The notes: generated by a model from the sequence alone, not told the origin. Counted from the stretch's first letter, positions 30,391 to 38,970 are shown. The stretch is DNA of 64,000 bases from Streptomyces sp. NBC_01267 (GCF_036241575.1 NZ_CP108455.1:6679001-6743000), one strand, 5' to 3'. A program made the numbers and translations.

Positions 30391-32846
30391 CAGAGATCCT
30401 CGGGAGGCTGCACGGAGTCGAGCCCGATCATGACGGCTACCTCGCCCTGTGCCCCGCCCACTCCGACCGTGAACACCCGAGCCTGAAGCTCACGCTCAAG
30501 GCCGACGGCATGCTTCTGCTCGTCTGCCGCACCGGTTGCGACCGGACGGAGATCCTGCGGAAGCTCAACCTGACGACCGCGGACCTGTTCAACGTCGACG
30601 GCCAGGGCGTGAAGACCATCAGTGCCGCACCGCCCGAGTCCATTGGCATCGCCGAGATCGCAGGTCTCCGCGCGTTCGTCGACGAGACGTCGGCCGCACT
30701 ATCCGACTCTTCGGAGGCGGTGGCGTACCTGGCCGACCGGTTCGGACTGACGGCGGACCAGGCGGAGGATCTGGGCATCGGGTACGCAGCTCCGGGAGAC
30801 CGCCCGCAGGCGTGGCTTACCCGTGGCTTCACCCGGTACCCAAGGATCACTGTCCCTTTGTACGGCGCCGACGGCGTGGCTCGTGGGCTACAGGGCCGGG
30901 ACATCTCGAAGAAGTGCCCCGCCCGTTGGGTATCACTGGCCAACCCGGACGGTCGCACGTGGGCAAAATATGGGTTCCTCTCCGCCGGCACGGGATACGA
31001 GACGATCCTTGTGACTGAAGGCCCCGGAGATGGCTTGACATCAGTCGGCGTCGGCTACGACTCACTTTTGATCCGCGGCGCGGGGATCGCACGGAACGCC
31101 GCCCTTGTCACGGAACTTGTGGCGCATCTCCGTGGCCGTGACGTCGTCCTTGCCTTCGACCCTGACGACGCAGGAGCGCGCGGTATTGGCGCGTTGGCGA
31201 AGGCGCTTATCGACGACGGCAACGCTCCGCGACAGCTCTCGTTCCCCAACACCGGAGAAGACCTCACCGCCTGGCGGGAGCGGACGCCGGCGACGTTTCC
31301 CACGGAGCTGCACACAGCCGTCCGGTCGGCTCCCGTAGTGACCCTGGACGCCCCGCCCGAGCCTGCGAAAGAGGCGCCGAAGGAGATCGACGACACGCCA
31401 GCTACTGACGCCGCTCTTGACACCATGTCGGAGTCGGCCCGGTCCCTCTTCGACAACACCGACGTCGGCGTTGCAGTGCGGCTGCGGGACTTCATGACCC
31501 GCAGTGGTGGGGGAGTGCGGTACGCGTCCGGTCTCGGATTCCTCGTGTGGGATGGAAAGGTGTGGGTCCCGGGAACCACGGAGGTTCGCAAGTCTCTGCA
31601 TCTACTGGGCGCGGAGCTGCTGGCGTCCGGTGACGATGCCTCTCGTCGGCTCGCTCTGAAGGCGCTGACCAACCGAAGCATCGACGCCGTAATGAAGGAG
31701 CTGCCGAGCGTCCCGGGGGTGCCCGCGGAGGCCGCCGAGTTCGACGCCAATCGCGAACTTCTCTGCGTCGCGAACGGGACTGTCAACCTGCGCACGGGCG
31801 AACTCCAGCCGCACGTCATGGGCGATCTGATCACGAAGCGGCTCGATGTCGAGTACCACCCTGACGCACCCGCAGAGAGGTGGAAACAGTTCCTGACGGA
31901 GGTCTTTCCGGACCATCCAGAGATGCCGGGATACATGCGTCGGCTCGTCGGCTATGGGATCACTGGGTTCACGTCAGAGCACGTGTTCGCGTTCCTCCAT
32001 GGCCAGGGGAGCAACGGGAAATCGGCGTTTCTGGACGCCCTGATCCACGTATTCACGGGCGTGACGAAAGCTACGCAGTTCAGCACCTTTGAGAAGTCGG
32101 TAACCGTTGGTCAGGCATCACCGGAGTTGGCCACGCTTCGGGGCGCCCGGCTGGTGACGGCGAGCGAAACAGATAAGTACTCCCGTCTCGCTGAGGCCCT
32201 CGTGAAGCAGCTGACGGGCGGAGACCCGATCACCTGCCGATTCCTGAACCAGAACCCATTCACCTACGTGCCGTCGTTCCTCCTTATGGTCGCCGGCAAC
32301 TACAAGCCGGCCATCTTGAGCCAGGATGAGGGCACGTGGCGACGGGTCAAGCTCGTCCCGTTCAACGCGACGTTCAAGGGCGCCAACAAAGACACGTCGC
32401 TTCCGGAGAAGCTCCGCGCGGAGGCGGAAGGAATCTTGGCGTGGGCCGTCCGCGGCTCAGTGGAGTGGTTCGCGTCGGGACTCGGTGAGCCATCGACGAT
32501 CCAGACCGCGACGTCGGAGTACCGCGAGGGTGAAGACCGCCTAGCCGAGTTCATCGAAGCCCGTCTGGTCCGCGAGAAAGGCGCACGAGTGGCGTCTACG
32601 CCTGTCCGTCGGGCCTACGCCGAGTGGGCAGAAGACGCCTCGCTCGGGCGCAAAGAAGTGCTGTCCGGTTGGGCTCTGAACTTGGAACTGGAGAGCCGCG
32701 GGTTCGTCAAGAAGCCGCGCTACTTCGAAGGGATGCGCCTGGCGACCGACGCTGAGCGGGAGACCGTAAGGCGCCTTACGGAGGACGTTCCACAAGACGC
32801 AGACGCACATACCGACATCTTCGGCCAACCCAAGAAGGAGGCGTGA
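30381..32846 (+). CDS. DNA primase-helicase
   Basis: 821 residues from GTG 30381. Order: CHC2-like zinc finger (Cys24, His27, Cys49, Cys53); TOPRIM domain with TEGPGD (Glu213) and FDPDDAG (Asp260); D5_N-type region; SF3/D5 helicase with Walker A GQGSNGKS at 541-548 and a later FLNQNPFTYVPSFLLMVAGN sensor-like segment; C-terminal winged region. It primes and unwinds phage DNA. An operator palindrome lies inside its 3' end. Overlaps the HNH gene by one base. Confidence 0.92.
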   Translation: MRLTEILGRLHGVEPDHDGYLALCPAHSDREHPSLKLTLKADGMLLLVCRTGCDRTEILRKLNLTTADLFNVDGQGVKTISAAPPESIGIAEIAGLRAFVDETSAALSDSSEAVAYLADRFGLTADQAEDLGIGYAAPGDRPQAWLTRGFTRYPRITVPLYGADGVARGLQGRDISKKCPARWVSLANPDGRTWAKYGFLSAGTGYETILVTEGPGDGLTSVGVGYDSLLIRGAGIARNAALVTELVAHLRGRDVVLAFDPDDAGARGIGALAKALIDDGNAPRQLSFPNTGEDLTAWRERTPATFPTELHTAVRSAPVVTLDAPPEPAKEAPKEIDDTPATDAALDTMSESARSLFDNTDVGVAVRLRDFMTRSGGGVRYASGLGFLVWDGKVWVPGTTEVRKSLHLLGAELLASGDDASRRLALKALTNRSIDAVMKELPSVPGVPAEAAEFDANRELLCVANGTVNLRTGELQPHVMGDLITKRLDVEYHPDAPAERWKQFLTEVFPDHPEMPGYMRRLVGYGITGFTSEHVFAFLHGQGSNGKSAFLDALIHVFTGVTKATQFSTFEKSVTVGQASPELATLRGARLVTASETDKYSRLAEALVKQLTGGDPITCRFLNQNPFTYVPSFLLMVAGNYKPAILSQDEGTWRRVKLVPFNATFKGANKDTSLPEKLRAEAEGILAWAVRGSVEWFASGLGEPSTIQTATSEYREGEDRLAEFIEARLVREKGARVASTPVRRAYAEWAEDASLGRKEVLSGWALNLELESRGFVKKPRYFEGMRLATDAERETVRRLTEDVPQDADAHTDIFGQPKKEA
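32764..32781. promoter_or_regulatory. Palindromic operator, copy 4 (inside coding)
   Basis: CCGTAAGGCGCCTTACGG, exact consensus, in codons for TVRRLTED of the primase. No promoter nearby, so any effect would be by blocking elongation. Confidence 0.8.
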
Positions 32847-33337
32847 TGGCAGAGCAGTGGCGCGCGATACCGGAGTACCCCGGATACACGGTCAGTTCAG
32901 AAGGTAGCGTTCGCGGCGCTGACGGCACGCCGCTAAAGCTGTGGAAGAGCGGAGCTGGCTACCGATCCGTAGGGCTGTGCTCGCCGGATGGGCGAGCTAT
33001 CGAGTACGTGCACAGACTAGTGACACGAGTGTTCCACGGCCCGGCCCCCGCTGGGCGCAACGATGCGTCGCATATCAACGGCGTGCGCACCGACAACCGT
33101 GCTGCCAATCTCCTGTGGGAGAGCCGTTCCGAGAACATCGCGCGTACCGCAGGTCACGGAACCATGCTCATCGGTGAGCGCGCCAACGGTGCCGTACTGA
33201 CCGCTGACGACGTGCGTGAAATCCGTCGGCGCGCTTCCGGTGAAGAGACCTACGTCGCAATCGCGCGGGACTACCCCGTCACCCGCCACATGGTCGGGCT
33301 GATTGTTCGTCGACAGCGGTGGAGGCATGTCGCATGA
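32846..33337 (+). CDS. HNH homing-type endonuclease (NUMOD4/HNH_3)
   Basis: 163 residues, AAGGAGG at 32834-32840. N-terminal NUMOD4 EQWRAIPEYPGYTVSSEGSVRGADG, HNH core YVHRLVTRVFHGPAP...ASHINGVRTDNRAANLLWESRSENI, and a C-terminal helix-turn-helix segment LTADDVREIRRRASGEETYVAIARDYPVTRHMVGLIVRRQRW. Inserted between primase and polymerase genes, a usual place for freestanding homing nucleases. Confidence 0.85.
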   Translation: MAEQWRAIPEYPGYTVSSEGSVRGADGTPLKLWKSGAGYRSVGLCSPDGRAIEYVHRLVTRVFHGPAPAGRNDASHINGVRTDNRAANLLWESRSENIARTAGHGTMLIGERANGAVLTADDVREIRRRASGEETYVAIARDYPVTRHMVGLIVRRQRWRHVA

Positions 33338-35262
33338 TCGAGCACACATTCCCGGTCCTTGGCGAACTCATCCCCGTCCACGTCCCGGAGAACGCTGACG
33401 ACTTGCGTGAGTTCCGTGTGTGGGTGACCGACATGGCCAACCGCGGGATCCGGGTGGCGGTCGACTCCGAGACGACGGGGCTGGCCACGTTCAGCCCCGG
33501 ATTCCGGATCCGATGTATCCAGTTCGGCACGGCTGACGTTGCGTGGGTGCTGCGCGTGGAGCTGTCGCAGCAGCTGACGCGCGCGGCATCGTGGGCGCTC
33601 AACCTGTTGCCCGCTCTGTCCATGTTCAACCGCAACTTTGACTCCCTGGCCATAGACCGACACATCCCCGGCATCACGATGGAGACGCTGGCCCCGAAAA
33701 CGCTGGACGGCTACATCTACTGCCACCTCTCCGACCCGCGCAGGCGGGACCAGGGCGGCCCCGGGAACCGTCTGAAGGAGGCGTCCGAGCACTACGTAGA
33801 CCGCAACGCACCAGACACGCAGAACGGCCTCATCGAGGAGTTCCACAAGATCGGAGAGACGAAGGACACCGGATGGCCGGTGATCAGCATCAACAACCCC
33901 GTCTACCTGAGCTACGCCGGCGGGGATGTCATCCTCACGGCCCGTCTCCTGCCGAAGGTCCAGGCGCGCGTCAAGGAGCTGGGCGTGAACCCCAACCTTC
34001 CGGCCTTCGAGCACGAGGTGGGCTACGTCTGTGCGCTGATCGAGCGCCGTGGAATGCGGATCAACCGCGAATACACGACGCAGCTCTCCGCGGAACTGCT
34101 GGAGGAGTCGGCGCGTTGGGCGGAGGAGGCGAAGAAGTACGGCGTAGCCAACGTCAACTCCACCAAGCAGCTCTCAGAGGCGCTCCTTGGCATGGGCGAA
34201 CTCATCCCGGAGCGCACTGACGGTGGAGCGGTCCAGGTCGACGGCAAGGTGCTGAAGCGCCTGGCCGACGTCGACAAGCAGTGGGACCCGATCGAGTCCC
34301 GGACACCAAATCCCCTGGCCATGGCGGTTCTTCGCAGCAAGCGGGCATCTAAGTGGCGCACGTCCTACGCAGAGGCCATGCTGCGGACGGCCGACGAGAG
34401 CGACAGGGTTCACCCGAAGATCGGGGCACTTGCGGCCCGGACAGCGCGCATGTCGATTTCTGACCCGCCGTTCCAGCAGCTCCCGTCGGGCAAATGGGAG
34501 GTGCGCCACTGCGTGCGGGCCGACGACGGACACCGGATGATCTCCGTCGACTACTCGTCGGTTGAGCCGCGCGTAATGGCGGCTCTGTCCGGCGACGAGC
34601 GCATGACAGCCGCCATCATGCGGGGAGACGACCTCCACAACCTGACAGCTGCCAGCGTCTACGGTCCCGGCTTCACGCCTGGACAGCGCAAGGTGGCCAA
34701 GGTCGTTCAGCTGGGGGTCGCGTACGGGGGAGGCGCGAAGACCATTGCCGCTCAGACCGGACTTTCCCTGTCGGCCGCTCAGGCTGCGGTCAAGGGCTAC
34801 AAGCGGACGTACCCGCAGTTGGCCAGGTACATCCGGCGCCTTCAGGGCCAGGTCATCCGGGACGGCTACACCCTCCGGACGCCCTCCGGCCGGCGGTTGG
34901 TCTTCGACCGGGACGCCGCCTATGCCTCGTTCAACGGTGAGATCCAGAGTACGGCGCGCGACATTTTCGCCCAGGGGCTGTTGGAGATCCACGCCCGTGG
35001 CCTCACTCCTCATGTGCTGCTTCCGGTGCATGACGAGATCATCGCCGATGCCACTGACAATCAGGCTGCGGAGGTGGCGCGGGAGATCGGAGAGGCGATG
35101 ACGATGAGCCTCCGCGGCATCCCGCTGGGCACGGATCCCGACGTCGGGGGACACAGCTGGGGTTCGCTCTACATGAAGAAGGCGGACACCATGACGGCCC
35201 ACGACTCCTGGTACGCCGCGAACCCTCACGAGGCCCGTGCGGCGGAAGCGGCAAGAAAGTGA
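33334..35262 (+). CDS. DNA polymerase I (family A) with 3'-5' exonuclease
   Basis: 642 residues from ATG 33334. Exonuclease domain: VDSETTGL (Asp44, Glu46), FNRNFD and YAGGDVILTARL. Polymerase domain: motif A ISVDYSSVEPRV (Asp406), motif B around RKVAKVVQLGVAYGGG, motif C PVHDEI (Asp567). No 5' nuclease domain. It replicates phage DNA with the primase-helicase next to it. Confidence 0.94.
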   Translation: MIEHTFPVLGELIPVHVPENADDLREFRVWVTDMANRGIRVAVDSETTGLATFSPGFRIRCIQFGTADVAWVLRVELSQQLTRAASWALNLLPALSMFNRNFDSLAIDRHIPGITMETLAPKTLDGYIYCHLSDPRRRDQGGPGNRLKEASEHYVDRNAPDTQNGLIEEFHKIGETKDTGWPVISINNPVYLSYAGGDVILTARLLPKVQARVKELGVNPNLPAFEHEVGYVCALIERRGMRINREYTTQLSAELLEESARWAEEAKKYGVANVNSTKQLSEALLGMGELIPERTDGGAVQVDGKVLKRLADVDKQWDPIESRTPNPLAMAVLRSKRASKWRTSYAEAMLRTADESDRVHPKIGALAARTARMSISDPPFQQLPSGKWEVRHCVRADDGHRMISVDYSSVEPRVMAALSGDERMTAAIMRGDDLHNLTAASVYGPGFTPGQRKVAKVVQLGVAYGGGAKTIAAQTGLSLSAAQAAVKGYKRTYPQLARYIRRLQGQVIRDGYTLRTPSGRRLVFDRDAAYASFNGEIQSTARDIFAQGLLEIHARGLTPHVLLPVHDEIIADATDNQAAEVAREIGEAMTMSLRGIPLGTDPDVGGHSWGSLYMKKADTMTAHDSWYAANPHEARAAEAARK

Positions 35263-35714
35263 CTCCTCCAATCCCGGCCTCAACTCCACGCATCACAGCG
35301 CCAGTTGCACGCTCCGTGACGGCTACCCGCCCTACGGTGCAGCGGTCCGCCCTTCGCCCCATCTACACAACTCCGCCCCTCCGGCCGCCCGAGACTCCCA
35401 GCGGACCGTCACACAGAGAGATATGGAGACGGTGGGAGGAGCTTGAATGGTGGTCGTGCGTCTACTGTGACGTCTCATTAGGCGGGATGGTTGTGGCGGA
35501 AGTTGACCACGTGATTCCGCTATCGAGCGGTGGACGACACGAGTTGGCGAACCTAGCGCCGGCCTGTCGGGAGTGCAATCGGTCCAAGTCTGCCCGCTCC
35601 GTGGGGGATTGGCTGGCTATCCGTGCTGGTCAGTCGGCTACGCCGGGCATGGCGTCGGTTGCAGAGTGTAATGAACGGTCGCAATCGCCAACCGCTAACA
35701 TTACGAGTTGGTAA
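35259..35714 (+). CDS. HNH endonuclease
   Basis: 151 residues, GTG start overlapping the polymerase stop. A Pro/Thr-rich first 45 residues precede WSCVYCDVSLGG...VDHVIPLSSGGRHELANLAPACRECNRSKS, the McrA-type HNH with two CxxC zinc pairs. Together with the gene at 32846 it brackets the polymerase. Could be homing or a processing nuclease. Confidence 0.82.
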   Translation: MTPPIPASTPRITAPVARSVTATRPTVQRSALRPIYTTPPLRPPETPSGPSHREIWRRWEELEWWSCVYCDVSLGGMVVAEVDHVIPLSSGGRHELANLAPACRECNRSKSARSVGDWLAIRAGQSATPGMASVAECNERSQSPTANITSW

Positions 35715-35755
35715 CGGACTTGGACGTGTGGCGGCTGACATAACCGCAGGTCAGA

Positions 35756-35787
35756 TTGTGCGGCTGCCATATGTGCAATCTGTGATG
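35756..35787 (+). promoter_or_regulatory. Degenerate class B promoter-like element
   Basis: TTGTGCGGCTGCCATATGTG matches the first 20 positions of the class B promoters with two changes, but no good -10 hexamer follows at 17-18 nt. Possibly a decayed copy. Confidence 0.3.
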
Positions 35788-35822
35788 GTGATGTGTGAGG
35801 TTCACAGACTGGGGCATAGGGG

Positions 35823-35915
35823 GTGAACACCGTGAGTGATCCAATACTCAACCAGTTGCTGGTGTCGGTCCCGGGACTTACAGTCACCAACACGCCGCAA
35901 GCACTGGGCATATGA
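35823..35915 (+). CDS. Possible 30-residue peptide
   Basis: GTG start, hydrophobic sequence VSDPILNQLLVSVPGLTVTNTPQALGI. It is the only open frame in the 259-nt gap after the HNH gene; the ribosome site is weak. Confidence 0.25.
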   Translation: MNTVSDPILNQLLVSVPGLTVTNTPQALGI

Positions 35916-35973
35916 CACCGCGACGGGGCAAGGCTCCCGCTCGACCACCGGCACCACATACACGGGGGCGTGC

Positions 35974-36192
35974 ATGATCATCATCGTGGGTCCGCTGAAC
36001 ACTGACGAGCAGCGCGGAGACATGGCGGAGGCCGCCGGGCTCTACGGCGCCGTACCCGCAGCGCTCTGCGATTTCGACTGGGCGTCCGTGACTGACGTCT
36101 ACCGCCTGCCTGGCTGGGCAACGTGCCCCGAGGCCGAAGCCGTCGCCATCGTGGCGGAGATTGCCGGAGCGGTCGTCACCGACGTGCGCTAG
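35974..36192 (+). CDS. Hypothetical phage protein
   Basis: 72 residues from ATG 35974; an in-frame start at 35836 would add residues unlike the rest. Pattern MIIIVGPLNTDEQRGDMAEAAGLYGAVPAALCDFDW resembles the beginning of nucleoside-processing DUF4406-like proteins, then a short helical end. Ends next to an operator and a terminator. Confidence 0.5.
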   Translation: MIIIVGPLNTDEQRGDMAEAAGLYGAVPAALCDFDWASVTDVYRLPGWATCPEAEAVAIVAEIAGAVVTDVR

Positions 36193-36198
36193 CGAGAA

Positions 36199-36216
36199 CC
36201 GTAAGGCGCCTTACGG
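36199..36216. promoter_or_regulatory. Palindromic operator, copy 5
   Basis: Exact consensus; here the symmetry extends to 28 bp (36194-36221) because GAGAA and TTCTC flank it. Lies 12 nt before a terminator and about 90 nt before class A promoter copy 4. Confidence 0.86.
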
Positions 36217-36228
36217 TTCTCCAGCTTT

Positions 36229-36260
36229 GCCCCCGTCCCTTCGACGGACGGGGGCTTTTT
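36229..36260 (+). terminator. Intrinsic terminator
   Basis: GCCCCCGTCC and GGACGGGGGC arms, perfect 10 bp, then TTTTT. Confidence 0.88.
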
Positions 36261-36304
36261 GCTCCCTCAATCATGGTGTGACCCAGGTCACAACAGGCGG
36301 GATC

Positions 36305-36332
36305 TGACATCTCCCGGCCACCGACCCATAAC
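36305..36332 (+). promoter_or_regulatory. Class A phage promoter, copy 4
   Basis: TGACAT (36305-36310), 16-nt spacer, CATAAC (36327-36332). Drives the sigma-factor-like gene from 36364. Confidence 0.75.
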
Positions 36333-36363
36333 CACAACACAAGCCGCTCACGGAGGAGTTCAC

Positions 36364-37128
36364 ATGTCTCAGATCATCATCACGGACGAGCAGATCGCAG
36401 CCGCGCAGGCAGGGGATGGAGACGCCATGTGGGAGATCGTCAGTGCGTGTGAACCGATGATCAAGGGGCTCATCCACTCCGTAGCCCCTGGGGCCACGGC
36501 CGACGAGGCGGACAACCTCCTCCAGGAGGGGCGCACGGTGCTGCTGGAGAGACTCCGCGACTACGACAGCACGCGCAGCACTGCTGCTCTGTACACCTAC
36601 GCCTATACGGCCGTTCGTCGGGCGATCATGGAAGAGGCGGTCCGCACGTCGACCCCACTCACCGTGGATCCGGGCTCGGTCATCCGAGTGCGCCGAGCGA
36701 TGTACGAGGCGGACGGCAACGAGGTCCAGGCCCTACGCGCGCTGTCCTCCGACCCCGACCCCCGAAACCGCATGTCCGCGGGAAAGTTCGCCAACGTTTG
36801 GATGGCGTGCCAGGCGCCGGAGTCGTTCGATGCCCCGTTGCCTGACGAGGTAGGCGAGTCACTGACGGTTGCTGACATCCTGCCCGACGCGTCGGCCGAC
36901 TTCACGCAGGAGGCGGACCGCGTGAACCTGGCCCACTGGCTGATGACGAAGGTCTCGGTGCGTCAGTCCTACGCGCTCCGTGCGTTCCACGGGGTCGGCA
37001 TGGAGAGCGTCCCGGACAACTTGGTGGCCGCAGACATGGCCATCAAGCACAGCACGCTTCGGCAGCTCCGCAAGGACGGCGCATCCAGCGCCAAGCGGGT
37101 CGCCGACAAGTACAACATCGCTGCGTAA
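36364..37128 (+). CDS. Sigma-70-like phage transcription factor
   Basis: 254 residues, GGAGGAG site upstream. Residues about 12-100 read as sigma region 2: AQAGDGDAMWEIVSACEPMIKGLIHSVAPGATADEADNLLQEGRTVLLERLRDYDSTRSTAALYTYAYTAVRRAIMEEA, with the aromatic/basic end of region 2.4. Region 4 is weaker (VRQSYALRAFHGVGMESVPDNLVAADMAIKHSTLRQLRKDG). No anti-sigma gene is seen. It may direct RNA polymerase to phage promoters, possibly class A, including its own, or to the late operon outside this window (inference). Confidence 0.72.
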   Translation: MSQIIITDEQIAAAQAGDGDAMWEIVSACEPMIKGLIHSVAPGATADEADNLLQEGRTVLLERLRDYDSTRSTAALYTYAYTAVRRAIMEEAVRTSTPLTVDPGSVIRVRRAMYEADGNEVQALRALSSDPDPRNRMSAGKFANVWMACQAPESFDAPLPDEVGESLTVADILPDASADFTQEADRVNLAHWLMTKVSVRQSYALRAFHGVGMESVPDNLVAADMAIKHSTLRQLRKDGASSAKRVADKYNIAA

Positions 37129-37155
37129 GGCACTGGTATCCAACGAAAGGCGCAC

Positions 37156-37302
37156 ATGATGACCAGCCTCCCGTCACTCGACGACTACGACGTCCAGGGG
37201 GTCCGCCCCGCCGAAGCAGCGCTGTGGGGTGACGACGTCCGGTACTCCGTCGAAGCCCTCCACGAGCAGCGGCCTGGGATCTTCCCCGACGCCCCTGAGT
37301 GA
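37156..37302 (+). CDS. Hypothetical small acidic protein
   Basis: 48 residues, ATG ATG start after CGAAAGG. Contains SLPSLDDYDVQGVRPAEAALWGDDVRYSVEALHEQRPG. Probably cotranscribed with the sigma-like gene; could modulate it, but there is no direct sign. Ends 3 nt before an operator. Confidence 0.5.
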   Translation: MMTSLPSLDDYDVQGVRPAEAALWGDDVRYSVEALHEQRPGIFPDAPE

Positions 37303-37305
37303 GAA

Positions 37306-37323
37306 CCGTAAGGCGCCTTACGG
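37306..37323. promoter_or_regulatory. Palindromic operator, copy 6
   Basis: Exact consensus, in a 50-nt gap between two + strand genes without a recognisable promoter or terminator; candidate roadblock site. Confidence 0.82.
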
Positions 37324-37352
37324 ACCTAACCGAAATCGACAGAGGAGAGAAC

Positions 37353-37778
37353 GTGTACACAGAAGAGACGCTGAGCGAGAACGACGACGACGGCACCATG
37401 CCGGACAACGTGGACACCCTGCGGGATGCGGTGGTCGGTCACCGCATCGTCAGTGCGGAGGGCGGCGAAGCGACCATCGACCAGTGGGGGTACCGCGTCG
37501 TCACGGCGCTGGTCATCACGCTGGACAACGGCAGGCGTGTCGAGCTTCAGAACACCGACGATTGCTGCGCTTACACGGAGCTGGACAGCTTCCTCCTGAA
37601 CCCGGACCGCGTAGACCACCTCATCACCGGAGTCGGAACCACCGACGGCTACACCACGTGGCACATCTTCGCTGACATGGGCGACGTGCTTGAACTGTCC
37701 GTCGGGTGGAGTTCCGGAAACCCCTTCTACTACGGCTACGGCTTCGACATCAGCGTCAAGGAACTGGCCGACGAATAG
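37353..37778 (+). CDS. Conserved protein, DUF7448-like
   Basis: 141 residues, GTG start after AGAGGAGAG. Central segment ALVITLDNGRRVELQNTDDCCAYTELDSFLLNPDRVDHLITGVGTTDGYTTWHIFADMGDVLELSVGWSSGNPFYYGYGFDI matches a conserved actinobacterial/phage domain (DUF7448 as I recall). A double Cys and many aromatic residues stand out. Function unknown. Confidence 0.65.
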   Translation: MYTEETLSENDDDGTMPDNVDTLRDAVVGHRIVSAEGGEATIDQWGYRVVTALVITLDNGRRVELQNTDDCCAYTELDSFLLNPDRVDHLITGVGTTDGYTTWHIFADMGDVLELSVGWSSGNPFYYGYGFDISVKELADE

Positions 37779-37827
37779 TTGCGCCGGTACGCAAGTGGCA
37801 CACACAGCTAACCCCAAAGGAGAGACC

Positions 37828-38232
37828 ATGACTAAGTACACCGCCCCCTGTGACGTGACTCCTGATGACACCGTCACCGCATTCAAGGATGCGCGACACG
37901 TAATACTGACGCCCAGCACCCGCGTTGACGTCTGCCTGACGCCGACTGCCGCCCGCACCTTCGCACGCGGCATCCTGGCCCTGGCCGACGAGATCGACGG
38001 GGGAGAGACGCCGGAGCCGGCCCGTGCGCCGCGGGTGGGGGATCGTGTCAGGGTCCTGGAGGACGACCCCGGTAACCGAGCTGGGGAGTTCGTTGGCAAG
38101 GTGGGGACCCTCCTGAGCGTCGACAAGGCATCTGAATACACGCCGTATTGCGTTCAGTTCGGGGATGGCACCGGGTACTACGGTAAGTGGTGGGTCGACG
38201 CCGTGGAGCTGCTGACCACAGACGTTCCGTAG
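37828..38232 (+). CDS. Hypothetical phage protein with SH3-like C-terminus
   Basis: 134 residues, AAAGGAGAG upstream. N-terminal strand-helix part ending ARTFARGILALADEI; C-terminal VGDRVRVLEDDPGNRAGEFVGKVGTLLSVDKAS...YCVQFGDGTGYYGKWWVDAVELL is a KOW/SH3-like barrel. Unknown role. Confidence 0.55.
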   Translation: MTKYTAPCDVTPDDTVTAFKDARHVILTPSTRVDVCLTPTAARTFARGILALADEIDGGETPEPARAPRVGDRVRVLEDDPGNRAGEFVGKVGTLLSVDKASEYTPYCVQFGDGTGYYGKWWVDAVELLTTDVP

Positions 38233-38316
38233 ATGCCGGAGCCTGCCGTCCCCGTCAGCCCCGAGCCTCGTCGACGTCGCCCGCGTCCTGGCCGGCGAGT
38301 AGCTGACGTGCGAGGT

Positions 38317-38334
38317 CCGTAAGGCGCCTTACGG
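38317..38334. promoter_or_regulatory. Palindromic operator, copy 7
   Basis: Exact consensus; symmetry extends to 28 bp (38312-38339) through flanking GAGGT/ACCTC. Ends 16 nt before the -35 of class B promoter copy 2. Confidence 0.86.
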
Positions 38335-38350
38335 ACCTCACCCCGATCAC

Positions 38351-38380
38351 TTGTGGCAGCTGCCATATGTGTGTCATAGT
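38351..38380 (+). promoter_or_regulatory. Class B phage promoter, copy 2
   Basis: TTGTGG (38351-38356), spacer 18 nt containing the palindrome GGCAGCTGCC and CATATG, CATAGT (38375-38380). Nearly identical over 33 nt to copies 3 and 4. Confidence 0.82.
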
Positions 38381-38427
38381 CAGGACATCGCAAGGAACTC
38401 ACGCAGATTCCAGCAGGGGAGAGAGCC

Positions 38428-38631
38428 ATGACCGACACGCGGTTCATCGAGTACAGCGACACCGAGGGCATCCGCTGGTCACGCGTGATCGCCGGAGTGT
38501 TGTACGTCTTTGACTACGTCCGGCCGTGGACCGCGGGACGTGAGCGCCACGCGGGTCGCCTGATGGTCGACCGCGTCAACGCCCACACGGGCGAATGGGG
38601 AACGGTCCGCTACACCCACATTCCTGCATAG
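38428..38631 (+). CDS. Hypothetical early phage protein
   Basis: 67 residues, GGGGAGAGAG upstream, 48 nt after class B promoter copy 2. Beta-rich (RFIEYSDTEGIRWSRVIAGVLYVFDYVRPWTAGRERHAGRLMVDRVNAHTGEWGTVRYTHIP). Being first behind an operator-controlled promoter suggests a role soon after induction or infection. Confidence 0.55.
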   Translation: MTDTRFIEYSDTEGIRWSRVIAGVLYVFDYVRPWTAGRERHAGRLMVDRVNAHTGEWGTVRYTHIPA

Positions 38632-38703
38632 CCGAAACGCCCTCCGGGGCGTCCGCGGGAGGTGGCCTACCCCCGCTGATGAGGCAGGCCGTAGGAGGAC
38701 GAA

Positions 38704-38970
38704 ATGGCAGTACGTCTGACACCCGCGCAGTTCAAGGCACTCGACGGCGCGACGGACGCGGGACACGTCGAGGCGCACGGGCTCACGATTCGCGTCCTCA
38801 ACGAGTTGGGACTCATCGAAGCCGTGCGCGGGTGGGTTGAGGTCTCCGCATCCAGCTACCACCGTCGGGCACGGGCCACGGAGCGGACGTGGGGCACCAC
38901 TGGATACCGGATCACCGACTCGGGACGCAGGCAACTGGAGTTGGCGAAGCTGCGCAACTCACGTAAGTGA
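38704..38970 (+). CDS. Winged-helix-like small protein
   Basis: 88 residues, GGAGGAC upstream. LTPAQFKALDGATDAGHVEAHGLTIRVLNELGLIEAVRGW...GYRITDSGRRQLEL reads as helix-turn-helix with a wing, like small MarR/PadR-type single domains. Could be a phage regulator. A 6-bp hairpin (ACGCCC/GGGCGT, 38637-38652) lies before it and a tRNA-like element after it. Confidence 0.5.
   Translation: MAVRLTPAQFKALDGATDAGHVEAHGLTIRVLNELGLIEAVRGWVEVSASSYHRRARATERTWGTTGYRITDSGRRQLELAKLRNSRK

Noticed and set aside
37120..37135. Tenth operator copy (GCGTAAGGCAC)
   Set aside because: Only a left half matches and there is no symmetrical right half.
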